64,000 bases of DNA from Tectiglobus sp965215755 (GCA_965215755.1 OZ244119.1:5642001-5706000); one strand, 5' to 3'; shown: positions 44,631 to 54,336, counted from the first letter of the stretch. Translations and numbers: made by a program. The notes: generated from the sequence alone by a model not told the origin.

Positions 44631-45202
44631 GGCGCCACGTTGCTGTCGTGAACAATCTGGCGCGCACGCTCGAAGGCCAGTTTGTTCACAGACTTATCCT
44701 CAGATCTAGTTTTGATGAATTGTTCGTTGCGCGGACTAGCTTCAGCTCTGACTGAAGCAGAATACAATCTCGTAAGCCACTCACTAAAATATATTTTCAC
44801 GCCATGGAAGTTTCTTCCAACTCGTTCCGTATTTCACAGCGCCTATTTCATTTGATCGGAAAACACACAAAAGCCTTGTGTGCTGATTAAATTCAAGTAG
44901 GAATTGTCGCAATCTTTTGTATCGTAGGCTGCAGTGGGCACAGATTTCACGAGGACTGGATTCGTTCAGATCTTGGGAAGAAATTGCTGCTTTGGCGGAC
45001 AGCAGCCTGCAAGTGGGGTTCTGCTTATGTTGGGTAAGCCAGTTGCCATGATGGTCGCTTTGTCCGTCCTGGCGCCTCTCGTCGGTGTAGGCGTTTTTGT
45101 AATACTGCAGGGTCTATAGGGCCCTGCCGATCTGTTCCATCAGGATACGGCACTTGACGTCGCCGCGTGATGTGCGCACGCTTGGCGGAAAAGCAACGCA
45201 AT
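44631..45202. other. Intergenic region, AT-rich part with one tiny reading frame
   Basis: 570 bases between the ATPase gene and moeA. The part around 44760-44900 is visibly AT-rich. A 67-codon minus-strand frame from a GTG at 44798-44800 overlaps the ATPase end and has no ribosome site, so it was not accepted. The 30-codon frame at 45027 is listed separately. No terminator was found. Confidence 0.4.
45027..45119 (+). CDS. Possible 30-aa single-TM peptide
   Basis: ATG at 45027 with a TGGGG site about 7 bases upstream, encoding a 30-residue peptide that is almost entirely one hydrophobic helix (MMVALSVLAPLVGVGVFVIL) after a short LGKP start. Peptides of this size and form are known as small membrane regulators or toxins in other bacteria, but no family is recognised here. 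It lies 83 bases before moeA. It could be chance. Confidence 0.35.
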   Translation: MLGKPVAMMVALSVLAPLVGVGVFVILQGL

Positions 45203-46504
45203 ATGCCGGGTTGGCCTTTAATGTCGAGACGCCTCCTTGACGACTGCTTCTACCACGATCCGAATGATGCCAAGCGTCTCTCTCACAATGAAGCCGTCAA
45301 GCTTCTGAGCGAGCGTATTCAACCTGTCGTTACTGCGGACCGATGCTCAATTGAGTCTGCCGCGGGAAAAGTTTTGGCGCAGGACGTATCGTCTTCTCTT
45401 GCTGTTCCAGGGCACACAAATGCTGCGGTCGATGGCTATGCGTTCCGCTTTTCGGCACTTCAACCAAACCAAGAGAATGAGCTTCGCATTGCCGGGCGTG
45501 CTGCCGCCGGACGCCCGTTCGACGGCACGATCCAGACCGGAGAGGTCTGCCGTATCTTCACCGGTGCGGTACTCCCGAACGGCTGCGACACTGTCGTTAT
45601 GCAGGAAGACTGCGAGGCGGCCCCTTCGGGCCAAATGGTCAAGATCCCGAACGGAGTGAAATCCGGCGCAAATGTGCGCCAGGCCGGTGAGGATGTTGGG
45701 CAGGGCGAGCGGCTCTACAGGGCCGGCGACCGCCTCAGACCTCAGGATATTGCTGCACTCGCGTCCGTCGGCATCAGCGAAGTCCATTGCTATCGTCCAC
45801 CCCGAGTTGCGATCGTTTCAACAGGCGATGAGGTTGTTCGGGTAGGGCAGGCAGATCTTTCACTCGGCCAAGTGTACGATACCAACGCTCCGATGCTTGT
45901 CGAATTGGCCCGGCTTTCGGGAGCAGATGTTACGGATCTGGGCGTCTGGCCTGATGATGCCAAAGTGGTTGAAGATAATCTCGACGCAGCCACGAAGAGT
46001 TTCGACGTTGTCCTCACGTCAGGTGGTGCGAGCCTCGGTGAAGAAGACTACATGGCCCGCTCGATCGAGAACCTCGGCGCGCGCCATTTCTGGCAAATCG
46101 CAGTTAAACCAGGCCGCCCGCTAATGTTTGGGCAGATTAACGACACCGTCATCGTTGGCCTGCCAGGCAACCCAGTTGCGGTTTTTGTGTGCTATTTGCT
46201 CTACGTAGCGCCGATAATCCGCCGACTTGGCGGGGCGCATTGGACCGAGCCGCGCAGATTTAAGCTACCGGCTGATTTCTCTGTTGCTAACCGCAAACTC
46301 GGTCGGCGCGAGTTCTGGCGGGGCATCACTGTGCCCACAGAACACGGTCTTCGGCTCGATAAATTCAAGCGCGACGGTTCAGGCCTGATTTCCGGGCTGC
46401 GTGCAGCGGATGGATTGATTGACGTTCCGGAGGATGTCGCGGGTGTCGAACCCGGTCAATTGCTTGACTTCATCCCATTTTCAGAATTCGGCATCAACAA
46501 TTAG
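45203..46504 (+). CDS. moeA: Molybdopterin molybdenumtransferase MoeA
   Basis: 433 aa from the ATG at 45203, which has GGAAAAG 9 bases upstream; starts at 45167 and 45221 are also possible, and the homology begins only about residue 8. MoeA inserts molybdate into adenylylated molybdopterin to make the Mo cofactor. Family marks are GHTNAAVDGYAFR with the active Asp, RIFTGAVLPNGCDTVVMQED, RPPRVAIVSTGDEVV, YDTNAPML, VVLTSGGASLGEEDY and VIVGLPGNPVAVF, all intact. The N-terminal LLDDCFYHD extension is common in alphaproteobacterial MoeA. No other Mo-cofactor gene is adjacent. Confidence 0.95.
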   Translation: MPGWPLMSRRLLDDCFYHDPNDAKRLSHNEAVKLLSERIQPVVTADRCSIESAAGKVLAQDVSSSLAVPGHTNAAVDGYAFRFSALQPNQENELRIAGRAAAGRPFDGTIQTGEVCRIFTGAVLPNGCDTVVMQEDCEAAPSGQMVKIPNGVKSGANVRQAGEDVGQGERLYRAGDRLRPQDIAALASVGISEVHCYRPPRVAIVSTGDEVVRVGQADLSLGQVYDTNAPMLVELARLSGADVTDLGVWPDDAKVVEDNLDAATKSFDVVLTSGGASLGEEDYMARSIENLGARHFWQIAVKPGRPLMFGQINDTVIVGLPGNPVAVFVCYLLYVAPIIRRLGGAHWTEPRRFKLPADFSVANRKLGRREFWRGITVPTEHGLRLDKFKRDGSGLISGLRAADGLIDVPEDVAGVEPGQLLDFIPFSEFGINN

Positions 46505-46591
46505 AGATGGAAGTGATCAATCATGGTCCTACCGGTGCCACAAAACCGGCATAGATGCCGTCTGTTAGGCGCTTAACCCAAGAACCCGTAT

Positions 46592-49081
46592 ATGCTGACG
46601 ATTTTGCGGTCGACAACCAGGCTTATCGAGGCGTTGATCGCGTTTCCGCTTTGGCTGATCCGCGTCGGCACGATCGGGCTTGCGTTTCATCCTAATCTTC
46701 GCCCGCTCCGATACCTCGTGGCTGGAGCGCTCATCTACATTGGCTTGGCGCTGATGCTGGTCTATGTCGTTGCACCGATCCGCGGCATTACGGGCGCTGC
46801 CTGGCAGGGACAAAACATTCGGTATGCGGCAGAGCGCTGGCTCGCCACCGCAATTTACGACACTAACGGAAATTTCGCAGGAACCTATGACCCGCGTCTC
46901 GATAGTCAGCGCGATGTCAATTTTACAGGCAAAGCCATTGAGGTCGGCAGTTACGTTGCCAACCCTGATCACAAATCCATCCCCGTTCAAGCCGTCCCGG
47001 AGATGTTCTGGCAATGCCTCAAGTATCACGAAGACCGCAATCTTGGTGGATGGCTCAATCCTTTCGGCATTGACCTGCTCGGGGTGCTCAAGATCCCCTA
47101 TTCCACTGTGTCGCGATCGATCGCCAAGCGCCGGGTTTCGTTCGGAGTTGGTGGCTCAACCCTACCCATGCAATTCGCACGCGTCATCTATAAGACGCCG
47201 CCGCGTTATGATGAGAGCCCCTGGGAGAAAGTCGGCCGCAAACTGTCAGAATGGTGGACGGCCCCCGTCATTTACTTTGAATTGACACGAAATGGGGATG
47301 ACGAGGCCCTGAAACGCTGGGCTGCCAATCATCTCTGGCTGGCTCAACGCACGGGTGGCTCCCCGCTGCATGGAGTTGAAGTCACCAGCCGGATCGTATT
47401 TGGCAAAGAAGCCAAAGATCTCTCGATCGCTGAGCAATTGGTGATGGCCTCAGCCGTTAACAAGCCAATCATTCTTCTCAAGGGCAGTGACAGATTGAAT
47501 GCGGTGCGCATAGATCGGTGGCAGTACCTTCTGGAGGTCCGAGCGCGGATTTGCGCTGAAGTCCTGATCAAAGACCCGCAGCTGAAGAAAGACGCACTGT
47601 TCGAGTTGGTGCAGATGGCGAGTGGGCCGCCTGACCCAAAGGTCAAGCCGGGACTTCAGGCAGCGCTGAACCGTTTTGCGCCGGCACTTGCACGGCGTGC
47701 GGAAGCTAATCCGAGAATCCGTGCCAATGCACTACTGCCGGCCGTCCGGATCGGTGTGCGCGAAGAGATGAAGCAGGCATTCGGCTTCAACTGGCGGAAT
47801 TCTGTGCGCGGTATCACGACAACGATCGATCCCGGTGACAACTTGGCGTTTCGTTCGCGTCTTCTCAAAGAGCTCAAGAAGCTAGATGAGAAGTGGAAGA
47901 ACCGGTTAATCCCGGGCTTCACTTTGGATCCAGCCAAGGCCGTTGATAATGATCCGGCTGTTCCTGATATCATTGTCGTCGCGAGCGATCGGTTTGGTCG
48001 TATCGTCCGCTACTATGAGAGTTCTCAGCTCGCGCCATACTTCGGTTCGGCCAGTGCCCGAGACCCTGTCAATGGGCGCTACATTCGTGCCAACGAGCCC
48101 AGGCAAATCGCGTCTGTCGGAAAGATCATCGCTGCCATTTCGATCGGCAATCAGGTGATCGACACCACCGACACCCCATACATTGACGATCAGGCACCGA
48201 CTGCCGGCCTCGAGACTTGCCGCCGGAATGGCAATCTCAGACGCGCCCGCAAGGCCATTGTGGCATTTGCCTGTTCGCTTAATCGCCCTCTTGAGTGGCG
48301 GCTGGCCAAGATTCGTCAATCGCGGACACGCAGTATCATTGATGGCTTTGGCTTCAACATGCCGCCAGCGCCTGATGCCCTCAGCGAAACCCCACCCTCA
48401 ACGGCCGCGGTCCGCGGCTTCATAACCGGCTCTCCACGACGCGTCCACCACATGTCGAGCGTGGTTCTCGCGGCCCTGAGCGGCCGACCAGGACAGGACG
48501 TTCCACCACCAACGCTGGTCCAGAATTACGATTTCACAAGCAGCACGGAAGCCGAGAAGTACAGCAAGGCGCCACGCGAAACGATCGCAGCAAAAGATAT
48601 TATTCGTAGACCTGCGCATGCTGCAATCCGCGCATTTCTTCAGGCTCCGCTCTGCTACCGCAGCGGTGGCCGCAATCACGGTACTTTGCGTCAACTCAAT
48701 GCCTGGTGTGCGCCATCGAGGAAAGGACTGGCTTTACACTTCGCCAAGACAGGGACTGCTGTTGCTCAGGATCCCAACTCAACCATCGATACATGGATCA
48801 CCGGTGGCCTGCGCTTCAATAACGGGGCGGAGTATTCCTATGTCGTAGTCGTCGGCACCGGGTCTGTCGCCAAGCCAATTGGGCAGCGTCTCCATTCAAG
48901 CCAGCTTGCTGTTCCGCTTTTGCGTGTGCTTCTGCGAGATTTGGAACAGCATTCGCGCGGGTTTGCCCAGGTTGCACGCAAAGTCAGGCAGCGCACGCGC
49001 AAGAAAATTGCAGCCCGACAGAAGAAAAGACCGTTCTCAATTCGCGACTTGATTGAAAACAGTTTGCTCAACGCGAATTGA
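46592..49081 (+). CDS. Atypical class A penicillin-binding protein (GT51 plus transpeptidase)
   Basis: 829 aa. One N-terminal TM helix (LRYLVAGALIYIGLALMLVYVV) anchors it in the inner membrane. A GT51-like transglycosylase domain covers about 100-300, with GGSTLPMQFAR as the second conserved motif. The first motif, normally EDxxFxxHxG, reads HEDRNLGGWLNPFGID and lacks the usual Phe and His. The transpeptidase motifs are complete: SVGK at 508-511, SLN in FACSLNRP and KTGT at 719-722. It should polymerise or crosslink peptidoglycan, but the altered glycan-site motif may mean reduced or special transglycosylase activity. The basic C-terminus (RKKIAARQKKR) is unusual. Confidence 0.82.
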   Translation: MLTILRSTTRLIEALIAFPLWLIRVGTIGLAFHPNLRPLRYLVAGALIYIGLALMLVYVVAPIRGITGAAWQGQNIRYAAERWLATAIYDTNGNFAGTYDPRLDSQRDVNFTGKAIEVGSYVANPDHKSIPVQAVPEMFWQCLKYHEDRNLGGWLNPFGIDLLGVLKIPYSTVSRSIAKRRVSFGVGGSTLPMQFARVIYKTPPRYDESPWEKVGRKLSEWWTAPVIYFELTRNGDDEALKRWAANHLWLAQRTGGSPLHGVEVTSRIVFGKEAKDLSIAEQLVMASAVNKPIILLKGSDRLNAVRIDRWQYLLEVRARICAEVLIKDPQLKKDALFELVQMASGPPDPKVKPGLQAALNRFAPALARRAEANPRIRANALLPAVRIGVREEMKQAFGFNWRNSVRGITTTIDPGDNLAFRSRLLKELKKLDEKWKNRLIPGFTLDPAKAVDNDPAVPDIIVVASDRFGRIVRYYESSQLAPYFGSASARDPVNGRYIRANEPRQIASVGKIIAAISIGNQVIDTTDTPYIDDQAPTAGLETCRRNGNLRRARKAIVAFACSLNRPLEWRLAKIRQSRTRSIIDGFGFNMPPAPDALSETPPSTAAVRGFITGSPRRVHHMSSVVLAALSGRPGQDVPPPTLVQNYDFTSSTEAEKYSKAPRETIAAKDIIRRPAHAAIRAFLQAPLCYRSGGRNHGTLRQLNAWCAPSRKGLALHFAKTGTAVAQDPNSTIDTWITGGLRFNNGAEYSYVVVVGTGSVAKPIGQRLHSSQLAVPLLRVLLRDLEQHSRGFAQVARKVRQRTRKKIAARQKKRPFSIRDLIENSLLNAN

Positions 49082-49314
49082 CGCCAACTTGTGTTGCGGA
49101 CCGGAGCACAAACACCAAACAACCACTTTCTTTTACCTTTGCAGTTTCACGGTACTCTGCGACAGGCCACACCACCCACTCGACAAATCATGCCGGTCGT
49201 GGATAGATCACTATGAACTTGTGATTGCCTGCCAAGGCCTAGAAGATCCGGCCGGCGCTATGAACTAAGCGAACGACTTGCACGTCCAAATATTGGCTCT
49301 CGGTACGACATTAG

Positions 49315-50049
49315 ATGCCCAATCCCTTTACTGTCCTGCGCAAGAATGTAGCGATTGACTGGCATTTGCGTGCCAACGGTGGCGACTTTGTGCATCGCGG
49401 CCTCCGCCTCTCGATTCCCTCATCGGTGAAACGGGACGTCCGCCACATGATCGTCAGTGAAGATTACGAGAACGAAGAATTTGAGCTGATTACGAAATGG
49501 TTACCTCGCGACCTACCGGTGATCGAGTTTGGCGGCTGCCTCGGGGTGGTGAGCGCGCATATTCGCAGGTCAATCGCCGCCGACGCACAATTGATTGTTG
49601 TTGAGGCCAATCCTGAGATTGTTGATGTTTGCGAGCAGAATGCAAAACGGCAAGCGCCCGACAGTCCCACCAGAGTCATTTGTGGGGCAATCGCTTACGG
49701 TGTTGCAGAAGTCTCCTTCCAAATGCGTCGCAATCTTCATGTCAGCCGGATAGCGGATGACGGCGAGGGAAATTTTGTTTGCCCTGCGTTCACACTCGAA
49801 AAGATCGTTGAAGAGCTGCAGAGTAACGGTCCGTTTGCCCTCGTCTGCGATATCGAAGGCGGCGAATACGAGATGATGGCCACTGATACATCTGTGCTGG
49901 CACGATGCCAAACGGCGATTGTTGAAACTCATGCGCAGCAGTTCGAAAACCCAAAAGCGAAAACTGAGCAGTTGATTGCAGATGCGACAACAGCTGGGCT
50001 CAGCCTGGTCGATCAGGTTGGTGACGTGATCGTTCTAACCCGGAAGTGA
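49315..50049 (+). CDS. FkbM family methyltransferase
   Basis: 244 aa, S-adenosylmethionine-dependent methyltransferase. LPVIEFGGCLGVVSAHI at about residues 62-78 is the nucleotide-binding motif I, followed by IVVEANPEIVDVCEQNA as motif II and VCDIEGGEYEMM as the acidic motif of FkbM proteins. The family O-methylates sugars or polyketides; in bacteria many members act on cell-surface glycans. The substrate is unknown. It starts with the ATG at 49315. The 495-base gap downstream separates it from the next gene, so it appears to be transcribed alone. Confidence 0.88.
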   Translation: MPNPFTVLRKNVAIDWHLRANGGDFVHRGLRLSIPSSVKRDVRHMIVSEDYENEEFELITKWLPRDLPVIEFGGCLGVVSAHIRRSIAADAQLIVVEANPEIVDVCEQNAKRQAPDSPTRVICGAIAYGVAEVSFQMRRNLHVSRIADDGEGNFVCPAFTLEKIVEELQSNGPFALVCDIEGGEYEMMATDTSVLARCQTAIVETHAQQFENPKAKTEQLIADATTAGLSLVDQVGDVIVLTRK

Positions 50050-50544
50050 GTTCGGCTATCTGATTGAAGAACTGGATCAGGATTCCAGTCTTGGGCTGAC
50101 CGAACATGGCTTATCGACCATCGTCAGTTCCTGTGTTGACTTGGTTTTTGCACAGCGGCTTGCAGTTGTTAACACTTATGACAATGGATGCCACGACGCC
50201 TTGCTTCGGCCAAGGTCCCGGCCAACTCAAGCCCCAAACCACCGTTACTTATTCTCAAATCATTGACGCCTTCTCGCTTTGTTGTGAGTGCCGCGAGGTC
50301 AGTAAACATGCGTTTCTGGCAACGGCCAACTTTTGCCGATGCGCAGCACAATCGCCTCCATGAGAGAGGGAATTGGAAGCTGGCTTCGGCGCAGCGAGTG
50401 TGAACACCTAGCATTCACCTCGCATTCAGGCGTCACCGTCCACTTCTATGATGAATAGGGTCGCAGGCTTCCGCGAGAGACAGACCAGTGTTGTGTCAGG
50501 TCTCTTCTTGGGGGTGGTCTGGTAGCAGGTGACGGGTCAAAGAC
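50050..50544. other. Intergenic region
   Basis: About 495 bases without a recognised gene. An 85-codon plus-strand frame (50106) and an 81-codon minus-strand frame (50414) overlap each other; neither has a ribosome site or protein-like composition. No RNA gene or strong hairpin was seen. Confidence 0.4.
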
Positions 50545-53274
50545 ATGCGTTCGACGACGTTCTCAAACTCCGGCGCAAACGGGCAAGCCGATTACGAAGA
50601 CTGGGACGATGGGAGCTGGCAGGAACCAGCTGCTCCTCCGCGTGATTGGAAAAAGATATTCCTTGTTCTAGGTCTTGGAGGCTTGTCGTGGGTCGCCACC
50701 TATGTGGGCATGCTCGAGCTTATCCAGTCCAATATGGGCGACCTCGGCCTGAGCCACAAAATCATCATCGGCTTTTCCGTCGCTATGTTGATGACGATGA
50801 TCATCTGGTTGCTCGATCAGATGTTCGCGCCTCTCCCGATTATGACAAAGCTGGCCTATGTCGCCGGATATTTGTTTCTCACCCTTATCTCTGTTGGTTT
50901 TGGTTTCGGCTTCTATTGGAAAGTTCTGGAAAGCCGTTCCGAAGCTTCGCGTTCAGCAGAAAGTGCGGTGTCGCAAGTCAAGACGTCACTATTTGCTGCC
51001 TCCTCCCGCCTCGACCAATTGCAGACGACGCTTGAGCAATTGACTGCTCTGTCTGCGGCCAAAGCTGTCGAAGAACGCGAACGCGGTACGACCTGCCCCA
51101 ATTCACGTCCCGGCGATGGCCCACGCCGACGCCTGAGAGATGCAGATGCAGCGCGCTTCTCATTTGCATCCGAGTTTGTGCGGACGCGGGCGGCGAAGGC
51201 GAAGACTGACATGAACGCGCTGGACGTTGATCTAAAGAAGATTGCCAACGTTGATCCATCAACCTTCGATCCCAAAACAGGGACCCGCAACAAGTTTCTC
51301 AAAGGCCTGAGCCGTAAACTTGAGCTAACAGCGACAGGCTTCAATGCATTCCGGACAGATCCTCAGCTGAAGCAGATCCGGGCGGAACTGGCAGAGCGCT
51401 CAGCCAAAACAGTTTTTCCGACGTCACGAGGCGGCACTTTCAGCTGTCCTGACCCGCAGCTGCAATCGGCTCTGCGCGGCGTTGTCCGCGCCATCGATCA
51501 GCTACCTACGCTTGGCAAGCCTGAAATCGCAACGGTCGAAGGCGCGCAAGCTGTGGTCGAGGCATTCCGCCGCTTGACTGCAACGTTCTACGGTGTCCTG
51601 ACATTCAAGCTGCCGCCATCTGCAGATGAGCTTCGAGCTCTTCGCCAGAAGGCGATCCAATCCGTTGATAGCAACCGCGGCAACGGCCAGCTCGCCTCCA
51701 ATCCGAATCATGGAGGCCTCGCCAAGCGAGACTACATCCCACTTGCGATTGCACTGTTTGTCGATATCTGCCTGCTGCTGGTGTCAATCGGCCGGCCGAT
51801 CAACCGTCTGCATGGACTGCTTCCGAAGATGCGCGAAGCCGAACGTGGGCCGGTTTATCAAATCCTGACCCGCTTCGACGATATCCATAAAGATCAACAA
51901 GTCCGCGAGAAGTTCGAAGTCTTCCGGCATGTCGTGTTCGACTACAACGGCGACTACTACGTTGCGGTACCTCTTGATGCACCTCGCAACCAGAATCCGG
52001 CCGAAGTCAACTCTTTACAGCAGGAAGCGCACCTGCTCGCCAATCTCTTTGCAAGCTTTGAGAAAGAAAAGATTTTTGCCCGTGTCTACAATCCACTGCT
52101 GACCCGCAAAGTCATCCAGAAGAAGTTGTGGCGACAAGGCAGCAAGTTCGCAAATAGCCAGGCTTTCCGGACATACCGTTTCCGCGATGGTGCGTGGTCG
52201 GAGATCATCCTAGGCGCAATCATGGGTGCGTCTCGCCGCTCGGAAATGCGCAAACGGAAGCGCGCAGCAGAACGCGGCCCCGAGTTGGATTTGCAAACTG
52301 GCGTCCCCCAACCCGAAGAGTTCACTGAGGCTCCGATGCCGACTTATGATGATGAACCTCGACGCAGACCGACCGCCCCTGCTGCTGCCGCACGCATGCC
52401 AACACCGGAAGGACCTGTCGATGAACGCCTCTCTGAGCGGTTTGGACCTTATGCCAGGACGTTGCGAGAAGACATTCCCGCTGAGGATGAGCAGCAGGCG
52501 ACACCGGAGCATCCCGCGGCCCATGGCTGGCCATGGAGGCGTCCACCCACGCCGCCATCCGAGGCTGAAGTTGCACTACAGGATGCGGCCAACTCCAATA
52601 CACACACGAATTGGCGTGAAAGCCTCAACCCCGGTAATGTTATTCCGATGCCGACCGTGCGTGGAAGCCAGCCGGAACAGCCGCAGCCCGTCGCTTCCTC
52701 AGACACGCATGCCTATGCAGCATCGCCTGATCACACACCGATTATTGCGCCATCTCCTCTTCAAGCCGCCGCAGTTGCCGGCGCAGCCTCGGCCCAGCTA
52801 AAGCCAGCAGCACAGCCTCTTGAGAGCGCTGATGCGACAGTCGTTCTGCCGGAGATTCAAAACGTCGCGCAACCGCAAGCCGTCTCTGAACCGCAGCGTA
52901 TTAATGTGCGGATAACAGAGCGGACAGCTGACTTCACTCTGCCAACAACAGAAGCACACATTCCCCAGCGTCTATTTGAAAGCATCGGCCAAATAGATAC
53001 AGATCAGCAATTGTTGCTGGACCTGAGTGCCGAGCCTGCCGGCAGCTTGGTTGTAGAGATCAATGAGCCAACCACGTCACCAGAACTGCTTTCAATAGAA
53101 CCGGAATCTGAGGCAATCGTCCTGACAGACGAGAGTGCTGCCGAAGTCATCGAAGGCAATGAATTTGAGCCAATTGACGTTGATGCCGAGCAGTTCATCT
53201 ACGGGACGGAAGGCGACGATCCAATGTTGCGCGTGGCGCAGAAATTTGCTGCTGACCGGACCCAACGCGATTAA
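50545..53274 (+). CDS. Large four-TM membrane protein with coiled coil and disordered tail
   Basis: 909 aa, not recognised as a named family. Three TM helices lie at about 37-60, 71-92 and 101-125. An extracytoplasmic part of about 270 residues begins with a helical, probably coiled-coil stretch (AVSQVKTSLFAASSRLDQL). A fourth TM is at about 396-416 (IPLAIALFVDICLLLVSIG). A cytoplasmic domain at about 430-590 contains VFDYNGDYYVAVPLD and SFEKEKIFARVYNPLL. The last 320 residues are Pro/Glu/Ala-rich and probably disordered. This topology resembles DUF4407-like membrane proteins, but that is only a resemblance. The PLD-like gene follows after 217 bases. Confidence 0.7.
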   Translation: MRSTTFSNSGANGQADYEDWDDGSWQEPAAPPRDWKKIFLVLGLGGLSWVATYVGMLELIQSNMGDLGLSHKIIIGFSVAMLMTMIIWLLDQMFAPLPIMTKLAYVAGYLFLTLISVGFGFGFYWKVLESRSEASRSAESAVSQVKTSLFAASSRLDQLQTTLEQLTALSAAKAVEERERGTTCPNSRPGDGPRRRLRDADAARFSFASEFVRTRAAKAKTDMNALDVDLKKIANVDPSTFDPKTGTRNKFLKGLSRKLELTATGFNAFRTDPQLKQIRAELAERSAKTVFPTSRGGTFSCPDPQLQSALRGVVRAIDQLPTLGKPEIATVEGAQAVVEAFRRLTATFYGVLTFKLPPSADELRALRQKAIQSVDSNRGNGQLASNPNHGGLAKRDYIPLAIALFVDICLLLVSIGRPINRLHGLLPKMREAERGPVYQILTRFDDIHKDQQVREKFEVFRHVVFDYNGDYYVAVPLDAPRNQNPAEVNSLQQEAHLLANLFASFEKEKIFARVYNPLLTRKVIQKKLWRQGSKFANSQAFRTYRFRDGAWSEIILGAIMGASRRSEMRKRKRAAERGPELDLQTGVPQPEEFTEAPMPTYDDEPRRRPTAPAAAARMPTPEGPVDERLSERFGPYARTLREDIPAEDEQQATPEHPAAHGWPWRRPPTPPSEAEVALQDAANSNTHTNWRESLNPGNVIPMPTVRGSQPEQPQPVASSDTHAYAASPDHTPIIAPSPLQAAAVAGAASAQLKPAAQPLESADATVVLPEIQNVAQPQAVSEPQRINVRITERTADFTLPTTEAHIPQRLFESIGQIDTDQQLLLDLSAEPAGSLVVEINEPTTSPELLSIEPESEAIVLTDESAAEVIEGNEFEPIDVDAEQFIYGTEGDDPMLRVAQKFAADRTQRD

Positions 53275-53491
53275 ACCGGAGATGCCGGGACTCGGAGTCA
53301 GACAATGACTGGCGATGGCCAAGACGACAGCACCTTCGCCAGACCAGGAATTTGCTCGGAATTGTTCAAGTTTTGCACACAGCTCAATCCTTATTTAACT
53401 CAACTGGTGTTTAGTCACGCCATAGCCCACACACCATCCTTTGCCGACTAACCACTTGGACGGCCAAGACCACAGAAGGGACCGCACGTTG

Positions 53492-54088
53492 ATGCAGACC
53501 AAGTCTCCACCCCGCATGCAAGTTGTGAAGTGTGATGATAAAAAAGAAAAACTGATCTCCTTCATTAACGAGCAGCTTGAGCGCCGTTCCAGCGCTGGAG
53601 ACCTGCACGCCGATGATGAGTTGCAGGTTGTTGCCCTGTCGGTTCACAGCCCGGTGGTTTGTGCCCTGCAGCAGGTTATCGGGAGACCGGAACTCGAAGG
53701 CGTCAAGATCAAGCTGATTGTGGCCGATACCTCGTCTGATCAATTCCTGCATCAATTGGCCGGCTTCCCGCTCATCTCTGTTCGTTGGGCTCAGAACATC
53801 CGTCTTCTAGACGCCCATGAACAGCTCGTCTTGAGCGATAGTTGCTGTTGGACCGGTGACTGCATGCGCCGCGAACCAGCCAAGCGTGATGCGTTTGAGT
53901 GCTTCGCAGACGACTGCAAGGAGACGGCCCGCTGGGCTCGAATCTCTTTCGAGCGGCTCTGGTCCGTTTCGATTCCGTTAATGGGGAACGTCGACGTCGC
54001 CGATGCGGACGATCCGCAACAGTCCAATGGTGTGGTCCCGGCTATCGCGGCGAAGTCCAGTGGCTCTGTGTTTGGTACACTCCACTAA
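53492..54088 (+). CDS. Hypothetical protein with degenerate PLD (HKD)-like motif
   Basis: 198 aa from the ATG at 53492, with AAGGGA about 10 bases upstream; an earlier in-frame start at 53441 has no signal. The sequence has alternating strands and helices (ELQVVALSVHSPVVCAL, VKIKLIVAD, IRLLDAHEQLVLSD). The stretch HEQLVLSD, at 109-116, followed by CCWTGD, resembles the HxKxxxxD..GS motif of phospholipase-D-like proteins, but with Gln instead of Lys and GD instead of GS, so catalysis is doubtful. Several Cys residues (118, 119, 124) lie in the same place. It is on the same strand as the 909-aa gene upstream. Function unknown. Confidence 0.6.
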   Translation: MQTKSPPRMQVVKCDDKKEKLISFINEQLERRSSAGDLHADDELQVVALSVHSPVVCALQQVIGRPELEGVKIKLIVADTSSDQFLHQLAGFPLISVRWAQNIRLLDAHEQLVLSDSCCWTGDCMRREPAKRDAFECFADDCKETARWARISFERLWSVSIPLMGNVDVADADDPQQSNGVVPAIAAKSSGSVFGTLH

Positions 54089-54213
54089 TTGACACTCTGC
54101 AATATACTGACTGCTGGCATGAGCCTGCCCTGCTCTTAAGCCTCTCCCGCAGCCAGACTTTTGCGCAACGAGCGGTATTCTCCCGCAAGCGACCGCAACA
54201 ATGCGCATTTTGA

Positions 54214-54245
54214 GTGGAATAGGCGGCGGGCTGCCCCTATTCCAC
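54214..54245. other. Strong hairpin upstream of the alpha-2-macroglobulin gene
   Basis: GTGGAATAGG (54214-54223) and CCTATTCCAC (54236-54245) form a perfect 10-bp stem with a 12-base GC-rich loop. Short outer GAG/CTC matches occur just beyond, offset by two bases. It is 126 bases after one gene and 92 before the next. There is no T-run. It may be a Rho-dependent or weak terminator, an operator, or a 5' leader structure of the downstream gene. Confidence 0.5.
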
Positions 54246-54336
54246 CACTCCCATTTGCTGCACTCTTGAACAACTGATGGTCTGTTTTCACAACAGTCAC
54301 GCGATGTTCGATTGATGCTGCCTGGGAGCTAAGCAC

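Noticed and set aside
44597..44800. 67-codon minus-strand frame overlapping the end of the double ATPase gene
   Set aside because: GTG start without a ribosome site, overlaps a convincing gene, and shows no protein family.
50106..50414. Overlapping 85- and 81-codon frames on opposite strands in the gap after the FkbM gene
   Set aside because: Neither has a start signal nor recognisable composition, and they exclude each other.
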